Counted from the stretch's first letter, positions 1 to 7,932 are shown. The stretch is DNA of 12,508 nt from UBA5336 sp039815055 (GCA_039815055.1 JBCCAA010000072.1:1-12508); one strand, 5' to 3'. The notes: generated by a model not told the origin, from the letters alone. Numbers and translations: made by a program.

Positions 1-176
1 CGCCGGTAACTTCCGTGACCTTTGTCAGAAAGTCTGGGTCTTGCACTGTGACAGGGTGTGCGCCGACGGCCACACCGGAGTCCGCCCACTCTGTGGGACG
101 ACGGACATCGATCAAAATGACCTCATCATCTTGCATCAGGGCGTGGGGCCTCGGCGGCAGTTATTTCAGGCGCCAT
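1..176 (-). CDS. Rhodanese-like domain protein, 5' part only, with an apparent frameshift
   Basis: Read from the ATG at 176, which has a good ribosome binding site (GGAGAG, 7 bases upstream), the peptide begins MAPEITAAEA and then hits a TGA at 126-128. From about 147 the next frame reads HALMQDDEVILIDVRRPTEW and continues to the window edge (ADSGVAVGAHPVTVQDPDFL). Together these make the usual start of a rhodanese domain: an 'ITAAEA..L' helix, then the 'LIDVR.P.EW' strand and turn. Removing one base from the GGGG run at 145-148 joins the two halves perfectly. Rhodanese domains carry sulfur on a catalytic Cys or, when it is missing, act as binding modules; that residue lies outside the window. 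The gene follows tldD on the same strand after about 73 bases, so co-transcription is likely. The alternative start, ATG at 136, would remove the first strand of the fold and has no ribosome binding site. The domain call is firm; whether the break is biological or a sequencing error is open. Confidence 0.75.
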
Positions 177-249
177 GGGGTCACTCTCCGTTTCAGCTAA
201 GCCGCAAGCGGCGATTGATATTGCGCGCCCACAACAAGAAAAGCCCTGA

Positions 250-1653
250 TCATCCTGCGCCCCCAACGGTCAAACCGGTCACTTTCAACGAGGGTTGACC
301 GACGCCGACGGGCACGGTCTGTCCGCCTTTGCCACAATTGCCGACGCCATCATCCATAGCGAAATCATTGCCGATCATGGTCACGTTTTCCATGGCAGTG
401 GGGCCGTGGCCAATGAGGGTGGCGTTCTTCACCGGCGCGACCACTTTGCCGTTTTCTACGAGATAGGCTTCGGTGCACTGGAAGACGAAATTCCCGGATG
501 TGATATCGACCTGCCCACCACCGAAATCGACAGCCCAGATTCCGCGCTCGATGGATGCCACCATCTCGCCGGGGTCCATGTCGCCGCCGAGCATGTAGGT
601 GTTCGTCATCCGGGGCATAACGGAGGCGTCATAGCTTTCGCGGCGGCCATTGCCGGACGGAGCCTGATTCATCAGCCGCGCATTCTGGCGGTCCTGCATG
701 TAGCCAACGAGGATGCCATCTTCGATCAATACATTTCGTTGGGTTGGGGTGCCTTCATCGTCGAAGGAGAGTGAGCCACGGCGATGCTCTATGGTGCCAT
801 CGTCGACCACGGTTACGCCTTTTGCGGCAACCCGTTCGCCAAGCCGCCCGGAATACACGCTTGTGCCTTTGCGGTTGAAATCACCTTCCAGGCCATGGCC
901 CACCGCCTCATGGAGCAGCACGGCTGGCCAACCCGGGCCGAGTACCACGTCCATTTCGCCTGCGGGTGCCGGGATTGAGTCGAGATTTGTGGAAGCCTTG
1001 GCGAGAGCGCGCTCCACCATGGGCTGCCAGCGTTGTGGCTGAATCCACTCTTCATAGTGCGCGCGTCCGCCCATCCCGGCGCTGGCGCTTTCCCGCCGTC
1101 CATCTTTCTCAAGCGTTACGGACACATTGAGACGCACCAGAGGGCGAACCTCGTGCATCATCTCGCCGCCGGGCCGAATGATATCGATCTCGCGATGTGA
1201 GCCTGCCAGCGACACAGACACTTGTACAACGCGCGGGTCTTTGGCCCGTGTCCAGGCATCGATTTCCGCCATCAGAGCGGTTTTCACGATGAAATCTGGC
1301 TGCTCGGTGGGGTCGATCTGGGCATAGAGCCGCCGATTGGTGGGGGTTGGCCCAAGGTCGAGCTTGCCTGAATAGCCAGTCTTGGCCTTGGCGGCTGTGT
1401 CAGCCGCGCGAGCAATGGCGGCATCTGATAGTTCTGCAGCGTGGGCATGGCCACTGGTTTCGCCTGCAACCACGCGCAGGCCGAAGCCCTGGGCCGTGTC
1501 ATATGCGGCTGATTTCAATCGCCCGTCATCAAACACGAAGCTTTCCGCGCGGGTGCGTTCTACAAAAATATCGCCATCGTCTGCGCCGCTGGCGGCCTCG
1601 TTCAGTCGCTGTGCAGCTTTGGTGGTGTCGAAGGGGAGGGGTATGTCTGTCAT
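250..1653 (-). CDS. tldD: TldD metalloprotease (TldD/PmbA family)
   Basis: TldD and its partner TldE/PmbA form a cytoplasmic zinc protease that degrades unfolded peptides, matures some peptide antibiotics (microcin B17) and acts on CcdA in E. coli. The protein is 467 residues from the ATG at 1653; an upstream in-frame TTG at 1689 would give 479, but its extra 12 residues do not look like the family N-terminus. The family is about 480 long. The metal site HEAVGHGLEGDF is present (His248, Glu249, His252 from the ATG at 1653), and the third expected ligand is the Cys of GNCGKGGQ (about residue 440). The N-terminal segment SGADDGDIFVERTRAES and 'FDDGRLKSA' are typical. No tldE gene is in the window. 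It is divergent from alr with a gap of about 70 bases and is probably followed by the rhodanese gene in one transcript. Confidence 0.95.
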   Translation of the reverse strand: MTDIPLPFDTTKAAQRLNEAASGADDGDIFVERTRAESFVFDDGRLKSAAYDTAQGFGLRVVAGETSGHAHAAELSDAAIARAADTAAKAKTGYSGKLDLGPTPTNRRLYAQIDPTEQPDFIVKTALMAEIDAWTRAKDPRVVQVSVSLAGSHREIDIIRPGGEMMHEVRPLVRLNVSVTLEKDGRRESASAGMGGRAHYEEWIQPQRWQPMVERALAKASTNLDSIPAPAGEMDVVLGPGWPAVLLHEAVGHGLEGDFNRKGTSVYSGRLGERVAAKGVTVVDDGTIEHRRGSLSFDDEGTPTQRNVLIEDGILVGYMQDRQNARLMNQAPSGNGRRESYDASVMPRMTNTYMLGGDMDPGEMVASIERGIWAVDFGGGQVDITSGNFVFQCTEAYLVENGKVVAPVKNATLIGHGPTAMENVTMIGNDFAMDDGVGNCGKGGQTVPVGVGQPSLKVTGLTVGGAG

Positions 1654-1725
1654 GCTGGCGAATGTGAGGGGGGCAGGTGGGCTTGGCAAGTGACATCACA
1701 GCGAAACCGGCTTATCGCGATCTCT

Positions 1726-2793
1726 ATGAGTATGCGCCCCAGAGCCACCATCCATCTCGGCAATATCGTCGATAATTGGCGATTGTTCGATCATACGGCT
1801 CGGCCGGGTAAGGTTGGCGCGGTGTTGAAGTGCGATGCCTATGGTCATGGCGCCGCACCCGTATCCAAAGCGCTATACGAGGCCGGATGCCGTACGTTTT
1901 TCGTGGCTTACCCGGAAGAGGGGGCGGATTTGCGTGCTGCGCTCGGGCCAAATGCGGATATTTTCGTCTTCCAAGGCGCCGTTTCGGGCCATGCCACTCT
2001 GGTCAAAACCAAGAGTCTGACCCCGGTTCTGAACAGCCTGAAAGAGATCCGCGCCTGGATGGATCTCGGCCAAGGCGATCCGTTTGCCCTGCATGTCGAT
2101 ACCGGAATGAACCGGCTGGGTGTCTCGCTGGGCCAGCTATCGAATGTTCGTGACGCGCTTGGGGATAAAAGGCCGAAACTGATCATGAGCCATATGGCGT
2201 CCGCCGACACGCCCCCTGCGCGCCAAAACAGGGCTCAACTTGAAGCGTTTAAAGCCGCTAAAGCGTTTTTTCCCGGCGTGCCGACAAGCTTGGAAAATAC
2301 GGCCGCACACTGGCTGGATGACAGTTTCCGCAGCGATCTGTCACGGCCAGGCATTGGACTCTATGGTGGGGGCACCAGCCCGCTGCGTGCGGATACGTTG
2401 AAGCCGGGATTGACCCTGGAAGCCAGGATCCTGCAGATTTCAGAAGTGCCCGCAGACCAAAACGTGGGGTACGGTGCAACTGCAACGCTTTCGCGCGACA
2501 GCGTGCTGGCCACGATTGGGCTGGGCTACGGCGATGGCTTTCCGCGATCAGCCAGCAATTCGGGCTTTGTCTATTTGGGCCAGATGCACTGCCCGGTGGT
2601 TGGACGCGTTTCAATGGACCTCATTACCGTTGACGTCACTGCAGTGAAGGGGCTTGCTAAAGTGGGCGGTCTGGTTGAAGTCATCGGCACGAACGCCGAT
2701 CTGGAAGCTCAGGCGGCCGCGGCGGGAACGCTTGGCTATGAACTACTCACAGGGCTCAGCGCACGTGTCGAACGCATCTACCAACACGACTAG
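1726..2793 (+). CDS. alr: Alanine racemase
   Basis: PLP-dependent enzyme that interconverts L- and D-alanine, supplying D-Ala for peptidoglycan. The PLP-binding lysine lies in the motif AVLKCDAYGHGA (Lys35 counting from the ATG at 1726). The second catalytic base, a Tyr, is in VGYGATATLSR of the C-terminal beta domain, followed by the typical GLGYGDGFPR and GRVSMDLITVDVT segments. The length, 355 residues, fits the family. The frame stays open back to a GTG at 1690, but homology to the usual 'RP.A.I.L..I..N' start begins only after the ATGs at 1726 and 1732. Neither has a strong ribosome binding site, so the exact start is uncertain by two codons or more. The 3' end overlaps the permease gene by about 56 bases, which suggests one transcript alr-mlaE-mlaF. 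Confidence 0.95.
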   Translation: MSMRPRATIHLGNIVDNWRLFDHTARPGKVGAVLKCDAYGHGAAPVSKALYEAGCRTFFVAYPEEGADLRAALGPNADIFVFQGAVSGHATLVKTKSLTPVLNSLKEIRAWMDLGQGDPFALHVDTGMNRLGVSLGQLSNVRDALGDKRPKLIMSHMASADTPPARQNRAQLEAFKAAKAFFPGVPTSLENTAAHWLDDSFRSDLSRPGIGLYGGGTSPLRADTLKPGLTLEARILQISEVPADQNVGYGATATLSRDSVLATIGLGYGDGFPRSASNSGFVYLGQMHCPVVGRVSMDLITVDVTAVKGLAKVGGLVEVIGTNADLEAQAAAAGTLGYELLTGLSARVERIYQHD

Positions 2794-3580
2794 TCAGTTT
2801 CCCAACCCACTCCAGTGGGTTGGCGCGGCCTTTCTTGCGATTTTGCGCGAAGCTGGACGGCTAACGCTGTTTGCCATGCGCATCATTGCAGCGGCCTTCT
2901 CGCCGCGCTGGTTTTTTGGCGAGATCGGCCGACAGATGGTGCGCGTCGGTTTTTATTCGCTGCCCGTGGTTGGCCTTTCGGCGGTGTTTATTGGCGCCGC
3001 GCTATCCCTCAACATCTATACGGGCGGTTCGCGCTACGGGGCTGAACAGTTCGTTCCGAATATTGTTGTCTTGGGTATCACACGGGAGCTGGGCGCCGTG
3101 ATTACGGGGCTCATGCTCGCAGGCCGCGTCTCGGCAGGCATTGCCGCTGAAGTCGGCGCAATGCGTGTGACAGAGCAGATCGATGCGCTGAAAACCCTGT
3201 CGGCCAATCCGTTCCGCTATCTTTACGCCCCGCGCTTTCTAGCGGCGATTATCTCCTTGCCGATCTTGGTGGCAATCGCCGATATCATTGGCGTGCTGGG
3301 CGGCTGGTTGGTATCGACCCAGGCTTTGGGCTTTGATTCAACGGTTTATCTGCGAAACACGTTGGATTTCGTCACCTGGCAAGACATCACTGCAGGCTTG
3401 GTCAAGGCCGTGGTGTTCGGCGCCGTAATTGCTGTAATGGGCTGTTATCATGGCGACCAGTCGAAAGCGGGTGCCACCGGTGTGGGCCGGGCGGCAACCC
3501 TCTCCATGGTATCTGCCGCGGTGCTGGTTTTGGCGCTGAACTATGTGATGTCCACCTTGTTCGAGGGGATTGGCCTGTGA
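2738..3580 (+). CDS. mlaE: MlaE-type ABC transporter permease
   Basis: Inner-membrane permease of the MlaE/YrbE family, which moves phospholipids between inner and outer membranes with an ATPase (MlaF) and an MCE protein (MlaD). Seen in the sequence: several hydrophobic segments, the family hallmark ITRELGAVITGLMLAGRVSAG, then EVGAMRVTEQIDALKTL, and a C-terminal stretch beginning CYHGDQSKAGATGVGRA. About 280 residues from the ATG at 2738, slightly longer than E. coli MlaE because of a polar N-terminus. An alternative GTG start at 2765 would trim nine residues; a farther upstream ATG (2654) lies deep inside alr and is unlikely. It overlaps alr by about 56 bases and the ATPase start by four bases (GTGA). 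No MlaD-like MCE gene is nearby, so that subunit must be encoded elsewhere if the system is complete. Confidence 0.9.
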   Translation: MNYSQGSAHVSNASTNTTSQFPNPLQWVGAAFLAILREAGRLTLFAMRIIAAAFSPRWFFGEIGRQMVRVGFYSLPVVGLSAVFIGAALSLNIYTGGSRYGAEQFVPNIVVLGITRELGAVITGLMLAGRVSAGIAAEVGAMRVTEQIDALKTLSANPFRYLYAPRFLAAIISLPILVAIADIIGVLGGWLVSTQALGFDSTVYLRNTLDFVTWQDITAGLVKAVVFGAVIAVMGCYHGDQSKAGATGVGRAATLSMVSAAVLVLALNYVMSTLFEGIGL

Positions 3581-4341
3581 CCACGCCCATTCTTGAGCTT
3601 TCCGCCGTCGAGAAATCGTTTGGCAGCAATCACGTCCTGCAGGGCGTCGACATCGACGTGGCGCCGGGGCGTTCGCTGGTGGTGTTGGGCGGTTCTGGGT
3701 CCGGCAAATCAGTGATGCTGAAGAATGCGCTTGGCCTGATGACGCCGGATGCAGGTGTGATCCGGTTTGACGGCGTTGATGTCACACACGACCAGGGCAA
3801 GGCGCGCGAACAGATGCGCGGGCGGATTGGTATGTTGTTCCAGTCCGGCGCGCTGTTTGACTCGCTGACGGTGTGGGAGAATGTGGCGTTCCGTCTGATC
3901 CATTCCGAACATGCCAAGCGGCGTGACGCAAAAGAGCAGGCGATAGATGCCCTGCGCAAGGTTCGGCTCAGCGCGAGTGTGGCCGATCTTCGCCCGGCCG
4001 AGATTTCAGGCGGGATGCAGAAACGCGTCGCACTGGCCCGCGCGGTAATCTCCAAGCCGGATCTCATTTTCTTCGATGAGCCGACCACGGGCCTCGATCC
4101 GATCACGGCAGATGCGATCAATGACCTCATCATCGAGCAGGTCAAAGCCCTTGGTGCTGCGGCGGTGACCATCACACACGACATGGCGTCGGCGCGCAAA
4201 ATCGCCGATGAAATCGCCATGCTGTTTGAAGGCAAGATCATCTGGCGCGGGGCGGCCAGCGAAATCGACACCAGCGGAAATGCCCACGTTGTCCAGTTCG
4301 TCCATGGCCGCGCGGATGGCCCCATCCAACCCGCGCTGTAG
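3577..4341 (+). CDS. mlaF: MlaF-type ABC transporter ATPase
   Basis: ATP-hydrolysing subunit that pairs with the preceding permease. All nucleotide-binding motifs are visible in 254 residues: Walker A GGSGSGKS (38-45, Lys44), Q-loop FQSGALFDSLTVWENV (Gln89), signature SGGM (144-147), Walker B LIFFDEP with Glu168, D-loop GLDP and switch His201 in ITHD. The 'GALFDSLTVWENV' segment is typical of the MlaF/Ttg2A group rather than generic ABC proteins. It starts with GTG at 3577, overlapping the TGA of the permease gene (GTGA), so translation is probably coupled. The next gene (TetR) is only about 75 bases away but has its own predicted promoter. Confidence 0.93.
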   Translation: MTTPILELSAVEKSFGSNHVLQGVDIDVAPGRSLVVLGGSGSGKSVMLKNALGLMTPDAGVIRFDGVDVTHDQGKAREQMRGRIGMLFQSGALFDSLTVWENVAFRLIHSEHAKRRDAKEQAIDALRKVRLSASVADLRPAEISGGMQKRVALARAVISKPDLIFFDEPTTGLDPITADAINDLIIEQVKALGAAAVTITHDMASARKIADEIAMLFEGKIIWRGAASEIDTSGNAHVVQFVHGRADGPIQPAL

Positions 4342-4360
4342 GGCGCTACGGCGAAAAAAC

Positions 4361-4389
4361 TTGCATGCGCACAAGTGTGAGCATATACT
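4361..4389 (+). promoter_or_regulatory. Predicted sigma-70-like promoter of the tetR-plsC unit
   Basis: TTGCAT at 4361-4366 and TATACT at 4384-4389 are separated by exactly 17 bases. The -10 box matches five of six consensus positions; the -35 box matches only the first three. Placement 27 bases before the regulator's TTG start, and overlap with a palindrome, support it. Confidence 0.55.
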
Positions 4390-4395
4390 CACACT
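4374..4395. promoter_or_regulatory. 22-bp palindrome, likely operator of the adjacent TetR regulator
   Basis: Perfect 8-base half-sites AGTGTGAG (4374-4381) and CTCACACT (4388-4395) flank a CATATA centre whose inner four bases are self-complementary; only one base pair of the 22-bp palindrome is mismatched. It covers the predicted -10 box TATACT, a typical position for repression, and lies about 20 bases before the TetR start codon. TetR-family proteins usually bind such palindromes and repress their own gene. Assignment to this protein is inferred from position. Confidence 0.65.
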
Positions 4396-4415
4396 GAAGC
4401 CGATGGAGTGCCACC

Positions 4416-5012
4416 TTGGAAACTCAAGCAGATCCTGCCCGACGGGCCCGTGCAAGAAATGCACGTCCAAAGATCGAACGTGCCGCGCTGAAGCTGTTTG
4501 TCAGCAAGAGTGTGGACGCCGCCACAACCCGCGAAATCGCTGAAGAAGCCGGCGTTTCGGAAGGTGCGCTCTATCGTCATTATCCTGGAAAAGACGAATT
4601 GGCACTGGCTCTGTTCATGGAGACCCACAATCGTCTGGGCAGTATGATGATCGATGGCTGGCAGGCCGGTGCAACGCTGGATGACAGGGTGCGCCGCGTG
4701 GTGACGGCCTATTGCACGCTGGCGGACGAAGACTGGTTGCTGTTTTCGTTCCACCTTTTGTCGCTGAATCGTTATCTGCCCCACGACATTCGCCGTGATG
4801 ATGATCCCGTCTCGATCACGGAGCATCTGATTGGTGCCCTGATCGCATCGGGCGAAATTCCGAAGGGAGACCCTGCCATTCTGGCAGCGATGTCCCTGGG
4901 TGTGATGACCCAGGCGGGCCAGAACAAGGCTTACAACCGTCTTCCCGGGCCCATGAGCCAGCATATCGATGCGTTCACGCGTGCCATTCTGGCGATCCTC
5001 AAGCAGAAATAG
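4416..5012 (+). CDS. TetR-family transcriptional regulator
   Basis: 198-residue one-component repressor. The N-terminal DNA-binding region (about residues 15-62) contains the TetR helix-turn-helix: TTREIAEEAGVSEGALYRHY, then PGKDELALALF, a strong family match. The C-terminal ligand and dimer domain (about 70-198) does not identify the ligand. The TTG start at 4416 is supported by GGAG at 4405-4408, seven bases upstream; no ATG in this frame gives a full DNA-binding domain. The upstream palindrome suggests autorepression. The acyltransferase gene follows after nine bases, so it is the likely co-regulated target, and a fatty-acyl or lipid-related ligand is a reasonable guess from context only. 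Confidence 0.92.
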   Translation: METQADPARRARARNARPKIERAALKLFVSKSVDAATTREIAEEAGVSEGALYRHYPGKDELALALFMETHNRLGSMMIDGWQAGATLDDRVRRVVTAYCTLADEDWLLFSFHLLSLNRYLPHDIRRDDDPVSITEHLIGALIASGEIPKGDPAILAAMSLGVMTQAGQNKAYNRLPGPMSQHIDAFTRAILAILKQK

Positions 5013-5021
5013 GCCGTAGCA

Positions 5022-5819
5022 ATGCGCACGTTTCTGTTCTCGGCGGCCTATTGGACGCTTTCGACGATCTATGTGCTGGTGGCGTTGCCGTTTATGCTGC
5101 TGCCAGGGCGCGGCGCCGTGCGTGCGATCATCAAGAGCTATACGCGGGCGATGAACCTTGCCCTGCGCCACCTTGCGGGCATCAAGAAAGAGGTGCGCGG
5201 ACGCGAAAACCTGCCCGACGGACCTTTCATTGTCGCCGCCAAGCATCAAAGCTGGGGCGATGGTTTTCTAGTGTATCCAGAAATCGATGATCTATCGTTC
5301 GTCACCGGTGACCATCTTGAGAAATTGCCCCTGGTGGGCGGGATCTTGCGCAAGCTCGGCGCCATCGTCATCGACACGTGTGGCGGCGGTGAACGCAAGG
5401 CCCAGTCCCTGGTGAAAGGGATGCAACTCGCCAAGGCCGAGGGCCGGCGCGTTCTGATTTATCCGGAAGGCCATCTGGCGCCTGTTGGCGCACATTTCAA
5501 ATACAAATCCGGGGTTTGGCACATGGCCCGCGCCATGGATGTGCCGGTGGTGCCCGTCGCTACAAATCTCGGCGTTTTCTGGCAGCAGGAAGAGACTGAT
5601 AAGCGCCAGGGTACGGCCGTGATCGAGTTTCTGGAGCCTCTGGACGCTTGCGAGTCCAAGGCCGACTTTCTCGATACGCTCACGCATGTTGTTGAAACAC
5701 GGACAGCTCAACTCGTGGCTGAAGCCAGGGGGGGCGATGTGATAGTGGCGCAGCTGATACCCGACCCTCAAAAAGGTACGTTGGCCAAGTTGCCAAAGGT
5801 CAATGCTCCTGCAGAATAG
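5022..5819 (+). CDS. PlsC-type 1-acyl-sn-glycerol-3-phosphate acyltransferase
   Basis: Membrane-associated enzyme of the PlsC/LPLAT family, which transfers a fatty acyl chain to the sn-2 position of lysophosphatidic acid in phospholipid synthesis. An N-terminal hydrophobic helix (about residues 9-28, YWTLSTIYVLVALPFMLLPG) is followed by the catalytic HX4D motif HQSWGD (His75, Asp80). A second motif is YPEGH (147-151), where many family members have FPEGTR; the family tolerates this variation. Length is 265 residues. It follows the TetR gene by nine bases and probably shares its promoter. Related acyltransferases act on ornithine lipids or other acceptors, so the exact substrate is not certain. 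Neighbouring phospholipid-transport genes fit a membrane-lipid role. Confidence 0.88.
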   Translation: MRTFLFSAAYWTLSTIYVLVALPFMLLPGRGAVRAIIKSYTRAMNLALRHLAGIKKEVRGRENLPDGPFIVAAKHQSWGDGFLVYPEIDDLSFVTGDHLEKLPLVGGILRKLGAIVIDTCGGGERKAQSLVKGMQLAKAEGRRVLIYPEGHLAPVGAHFKYKSGVWHMARAMDVPVVPVATNLGVFWQQEETDKRQGTAVIEFLEPLDACESKADFLDTLTHVVETRTAQLVAEARGGDVIVAQLIPDPQKGTLAKLPKVNAPAE

Positions 5820-5871
5820 GCGAGTTCGTCGTGGTCTACCCAGGCTGAGCGACATCTGCTAGGCGCTTGAT

Positions 5872-7479
5872 ATGCCCACACTCAAATCAAAGCTCGATCC
5901 CGCCAGCACTGCTTTTGCTGCCAATGCTGAGGCGATGGATGGCCTCGTGGTAGAGCTCGACGCCAAGACGGCCGAAGTATCCCAAGGTGGCCCGGAAAGG
6001 TCGCGAGAGCGCCATACCTCGCGGGGCAAACTGCTTCCCAGAGAGCGCGTGGAGCGGCTACTCGATCCGGGAGCTGTGTTTCTGGAAGTCGGCGCGCTTG
6101 CCGCCAATGGCATGTATGACGATGAAGCCCCAGGCGCAGGCCTGATCACTGGCGTTGGGCAGGTCGAGGGCCGCCAATGCATGATCGTCTGCAACGATGC
6201 CACGGTAAAAGGCGGTGCTTATTTCCCAATGACGGTGAAAAAGCACCTGCGCGCCCAGGAAATTGCTGAACAAAACCATCTGCCGTGCATCTATTTGGTG
6301 GACTCAGGAGGTGCGAACCTACCACATCAGGCTGAAGTGTTTCCTGACCGGGATCATTTCGGCCGCATCTTCTTCAATCAGGCCAATATGAGCGCCAAGG
6401 GCATTCCACAGATCGCCGCGGTGATGGGCTCATGCACCGCGGGCGGGGCTTACGTGCCGGCGATGAGCGACGAGACCGTGATCGTGCGCAAACAGGGCAC
6501 GATCTTCCTGGGTGGCCCACCGCTGGTGAAAGCGGCTACCGGCGAGGTGATCTCAGCTGAGGACCTTGGCGGCGCCGATGTCCATGCCCGCCAGTCCGGT
6601 GTCGCAGACCATTATGCTGTTTCAGATGACCATGCCCTTGCCATTGTTCGCTCTATTGTGGCGACCCTGAACCAACCGAAGCCCGACACGGTGGGTTTGA
6701 GTGAGCCGCTGGAGCCGCTCTACAGCCCGGAAGAGCTGCACGGCCTGGTGCCGCGCGATGTGCGCGAACCCTATGATGCGCGCGAAGTGATTGCCCGGCT
6801 GGTCGACGGCTCGCGGTTTCATGAGTTCAAGAAACTGTATGGAGAGACCCTGGTGTGCGGATTTGCCCATCTCTACGGCATGCCCATCGCCATACTCGCC
6901 AATAATGGCATCTTGTTCTCCGAAAGCGCCCAGAAGGCGGCTCATTTCATTGAGTTGGCCGACCAGAGGCGCATCCCGCTCCTGTTCTTGCAGAACATTA
7001 CCGGCTTTATGGTCGGCTCGAAGTATGAAGCCGGCGGCATCGCGAAGGATGGCGCGAAGATGGTCACCGCCGTGGCTACCGCTAGCGTGCCAAAGCTCAC
7101 TCTTGTGACCGGCGGCAGCTTCGGGGCCGGCAATTATGGCATGTGCGGGCGCGCCTACTCTCCGCGCTTCCTGTTCCTTTGGCCGAACGCGCGTACCTCC
7201 GTTATGGGTGGTGAGCAGGCCGCCTCGGTGCTCGCAACGGTGAAACGCGACGGCATGGAACGGCGTGGAGAAGATTGGAGCGCGCAAGAGGAAGAAGCGT
7301 TCAAAACTCCGATTCGCGAACGCTATGAGGCCGAGGGCAACCCTTACTATTCCACCGCTCGCATGTGGGATGATGGCATTATCGCCCCGCGCGACTCACG
7401 CCGCGTCCTCGGCCTTGCTTTGTCCGCCGCCCTCAACGCCCCATTCGGTGAGCGCGGCTTCGGCGTGTTTAGAATGTAA
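5872..7479 (+). CDS. mccB: Methylcrotonoyl-CoA carboxylase, carboxyltransferase (beta) subunit
   Basis: Transfers CO2 from carboxybiotin to 3-methylcrotonyl-CoA, making 3-methylglutaconyl-CoA in leucine breakdown; it works as a complex with the biotin-bearing alpha subunit encoded downstream. The 535-residue length fits. Both crotonase-like halves of a carboxyltransferase are visible: N-terminal RGKLLPRERVERLLDPG, then YLVDSGGANLPHQ and GSCTAGGAYVPAMSDE, and C-terminal NNGILFSESAQKAAHFIE, NITGFMVG and GSFGAGNYGMCGRAY. The protein ends in the usual FGVFRM, so the gene is complete. The ATG at 5872 follows AGGCG by about eight bases. The related propionyl-CoA and geranyl-CoA carboxylases are less likely, given the adjacent methylglutaconyl-CoA hydratase. 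The isovaleryl-CoA dehydrogenase gene often found upstream is missing here; PlsC occupies that place. Confidence 0.93.
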   Translation: MPTLKSKLDPASTAFAANAEAMDGLVVELDAKTAEVSQGGPERSRERHTSRGKLLPRERVERLLDPGAVFLEVGALAANGMYDDEAPGAGLITGVGQVEGRQCMIVCNDATVKGGAYFPMTVKKHLRAQEIAEQNHLPCIYLVDSGGANLPHQAEVFPDRDHFGRIFFNQANMSAKGIPQIAAVMGSCTAGGAYVPAMSDETVIVRKQGTIFLGGPPLVKAATGEVISAEDLGGADVHARQSGVADHYAVSDDHALAIVRSIVATLNQPKPDTVGLSEPLEPLYSPEELHGLVPRDVREPYDAREVIARLVDGSRFHEFKKLYGETLVCGFAHLYGMPIAILANNGILFSESAQKAAHFIELADQRRIPLLFLQNITGFMVGSKYEAGGIAKDGAKMVTAVATASVPKLTLVTGGSFGAGNYGMCGRAYSPRFLFLWPNARTSVMGGEQAASVLATVKRDGMERRGEDWSAQEEEAFKTPIRERYEAEGNPYYSTARMWDDGIIAPRDSRRVLGLALSAALNAPFGERGFGVFRM

Positions 7480-7932
7480 GTTAGAGTGTTTGTATCCGAA
7501 TTCGCTCAACGATCCTGGAATTTTGATGCCCATTACGCGTTCGAGTTCGCTCTTTATTGCGAGTGTAGCCGGTCCTGCTTCTTTGAGTTGGCTTACGGAA
7601 ATAAAGTTTGAATGACTGTAGCGAATTGAGAAGTAATCCATATGGCGCAGATCATCGATGATGATTGCGATTTGCTTAATCCCATGCCGTTTCCCATGCT
7701 CACACTCGCCAATTACCGCTTCGGAGGCATTTGCTGATTCTGTGCAAAAAATAAGTTGGTAGTCGGTTGATTTTATTGCTTTCGCTAAAGTGGTCCAGAC
7801 ATTTCCAACCTTCACAATTTCAAAGTCTATTGCGACATCAAAGCCGACCACTTGAAGCGCTTTCCTTACCCAAAACACGTAGCGCGAATCACGGCGCGCG
7901 TAAGTCAGGAAAGCCGTTTTGCGATCGCTCAT
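7399..7932 (-). CDS. Stand-alone TIR-domain protein (orphan, AT-rich island)
   Basis: 178 residues, almost entirely one TIR-like domain. Visible elements: first strand KTAFLTYARRDSRYVFWVRKAL (split here by helix A; FLTYA is strand 1), DVAIDFEIVKVG with the conserved Asp and Gly, an 'AIKSTDYQLIFCTES' strand, and SEAVIGE with Glu76 in the place of the catalytic Glu of TIR NADases (S-x-W-x-x-x-E pattern, Trp not conserved). Such small TIR proteins often sense phage or make NAD-derived signals (Thoeris ThsB is a known example), but no partner effector such as ThsA is in the window. The ATG at 7932 has an excellent GGAG six bases upstream. Residues 152-178 overlap the end of mccB in antisense and look like chance read-through, since the fold ends near residue 135. 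Base composition is clearly more AT-rich than both neighbours, which suggests horizontal gain. Function is inferred, not proven. Confidence 0.75.

Noticed and set aside
201..212. GCCGC-AA-GCGGC hairpin between tldD and the rhodanese gene
   Set aside because: Stem of four to five pairs with no T-run on either side; too weak to call a terminator.
15..298. Two overlapping plus-strand open frames at the left end
   Set aside because: The opposite strand encodes a clear rhodanese N-terminus, and neither forward peptide has recognisable features or a convincing ribosome binding site.
3630..4325. 231-codon minus-strand open frame
   Set aside because: Lies wholly antisense within the ATPase gene, whose Walker and signature motifs are all in the forward frame; no recognisable domain.
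4389..5249. 286-codon minus-strand open frame across tetR and the start of plsC
   Set aside because: It covers the predicted operator and two good forward genes; composition is typical of an antisense shadow.
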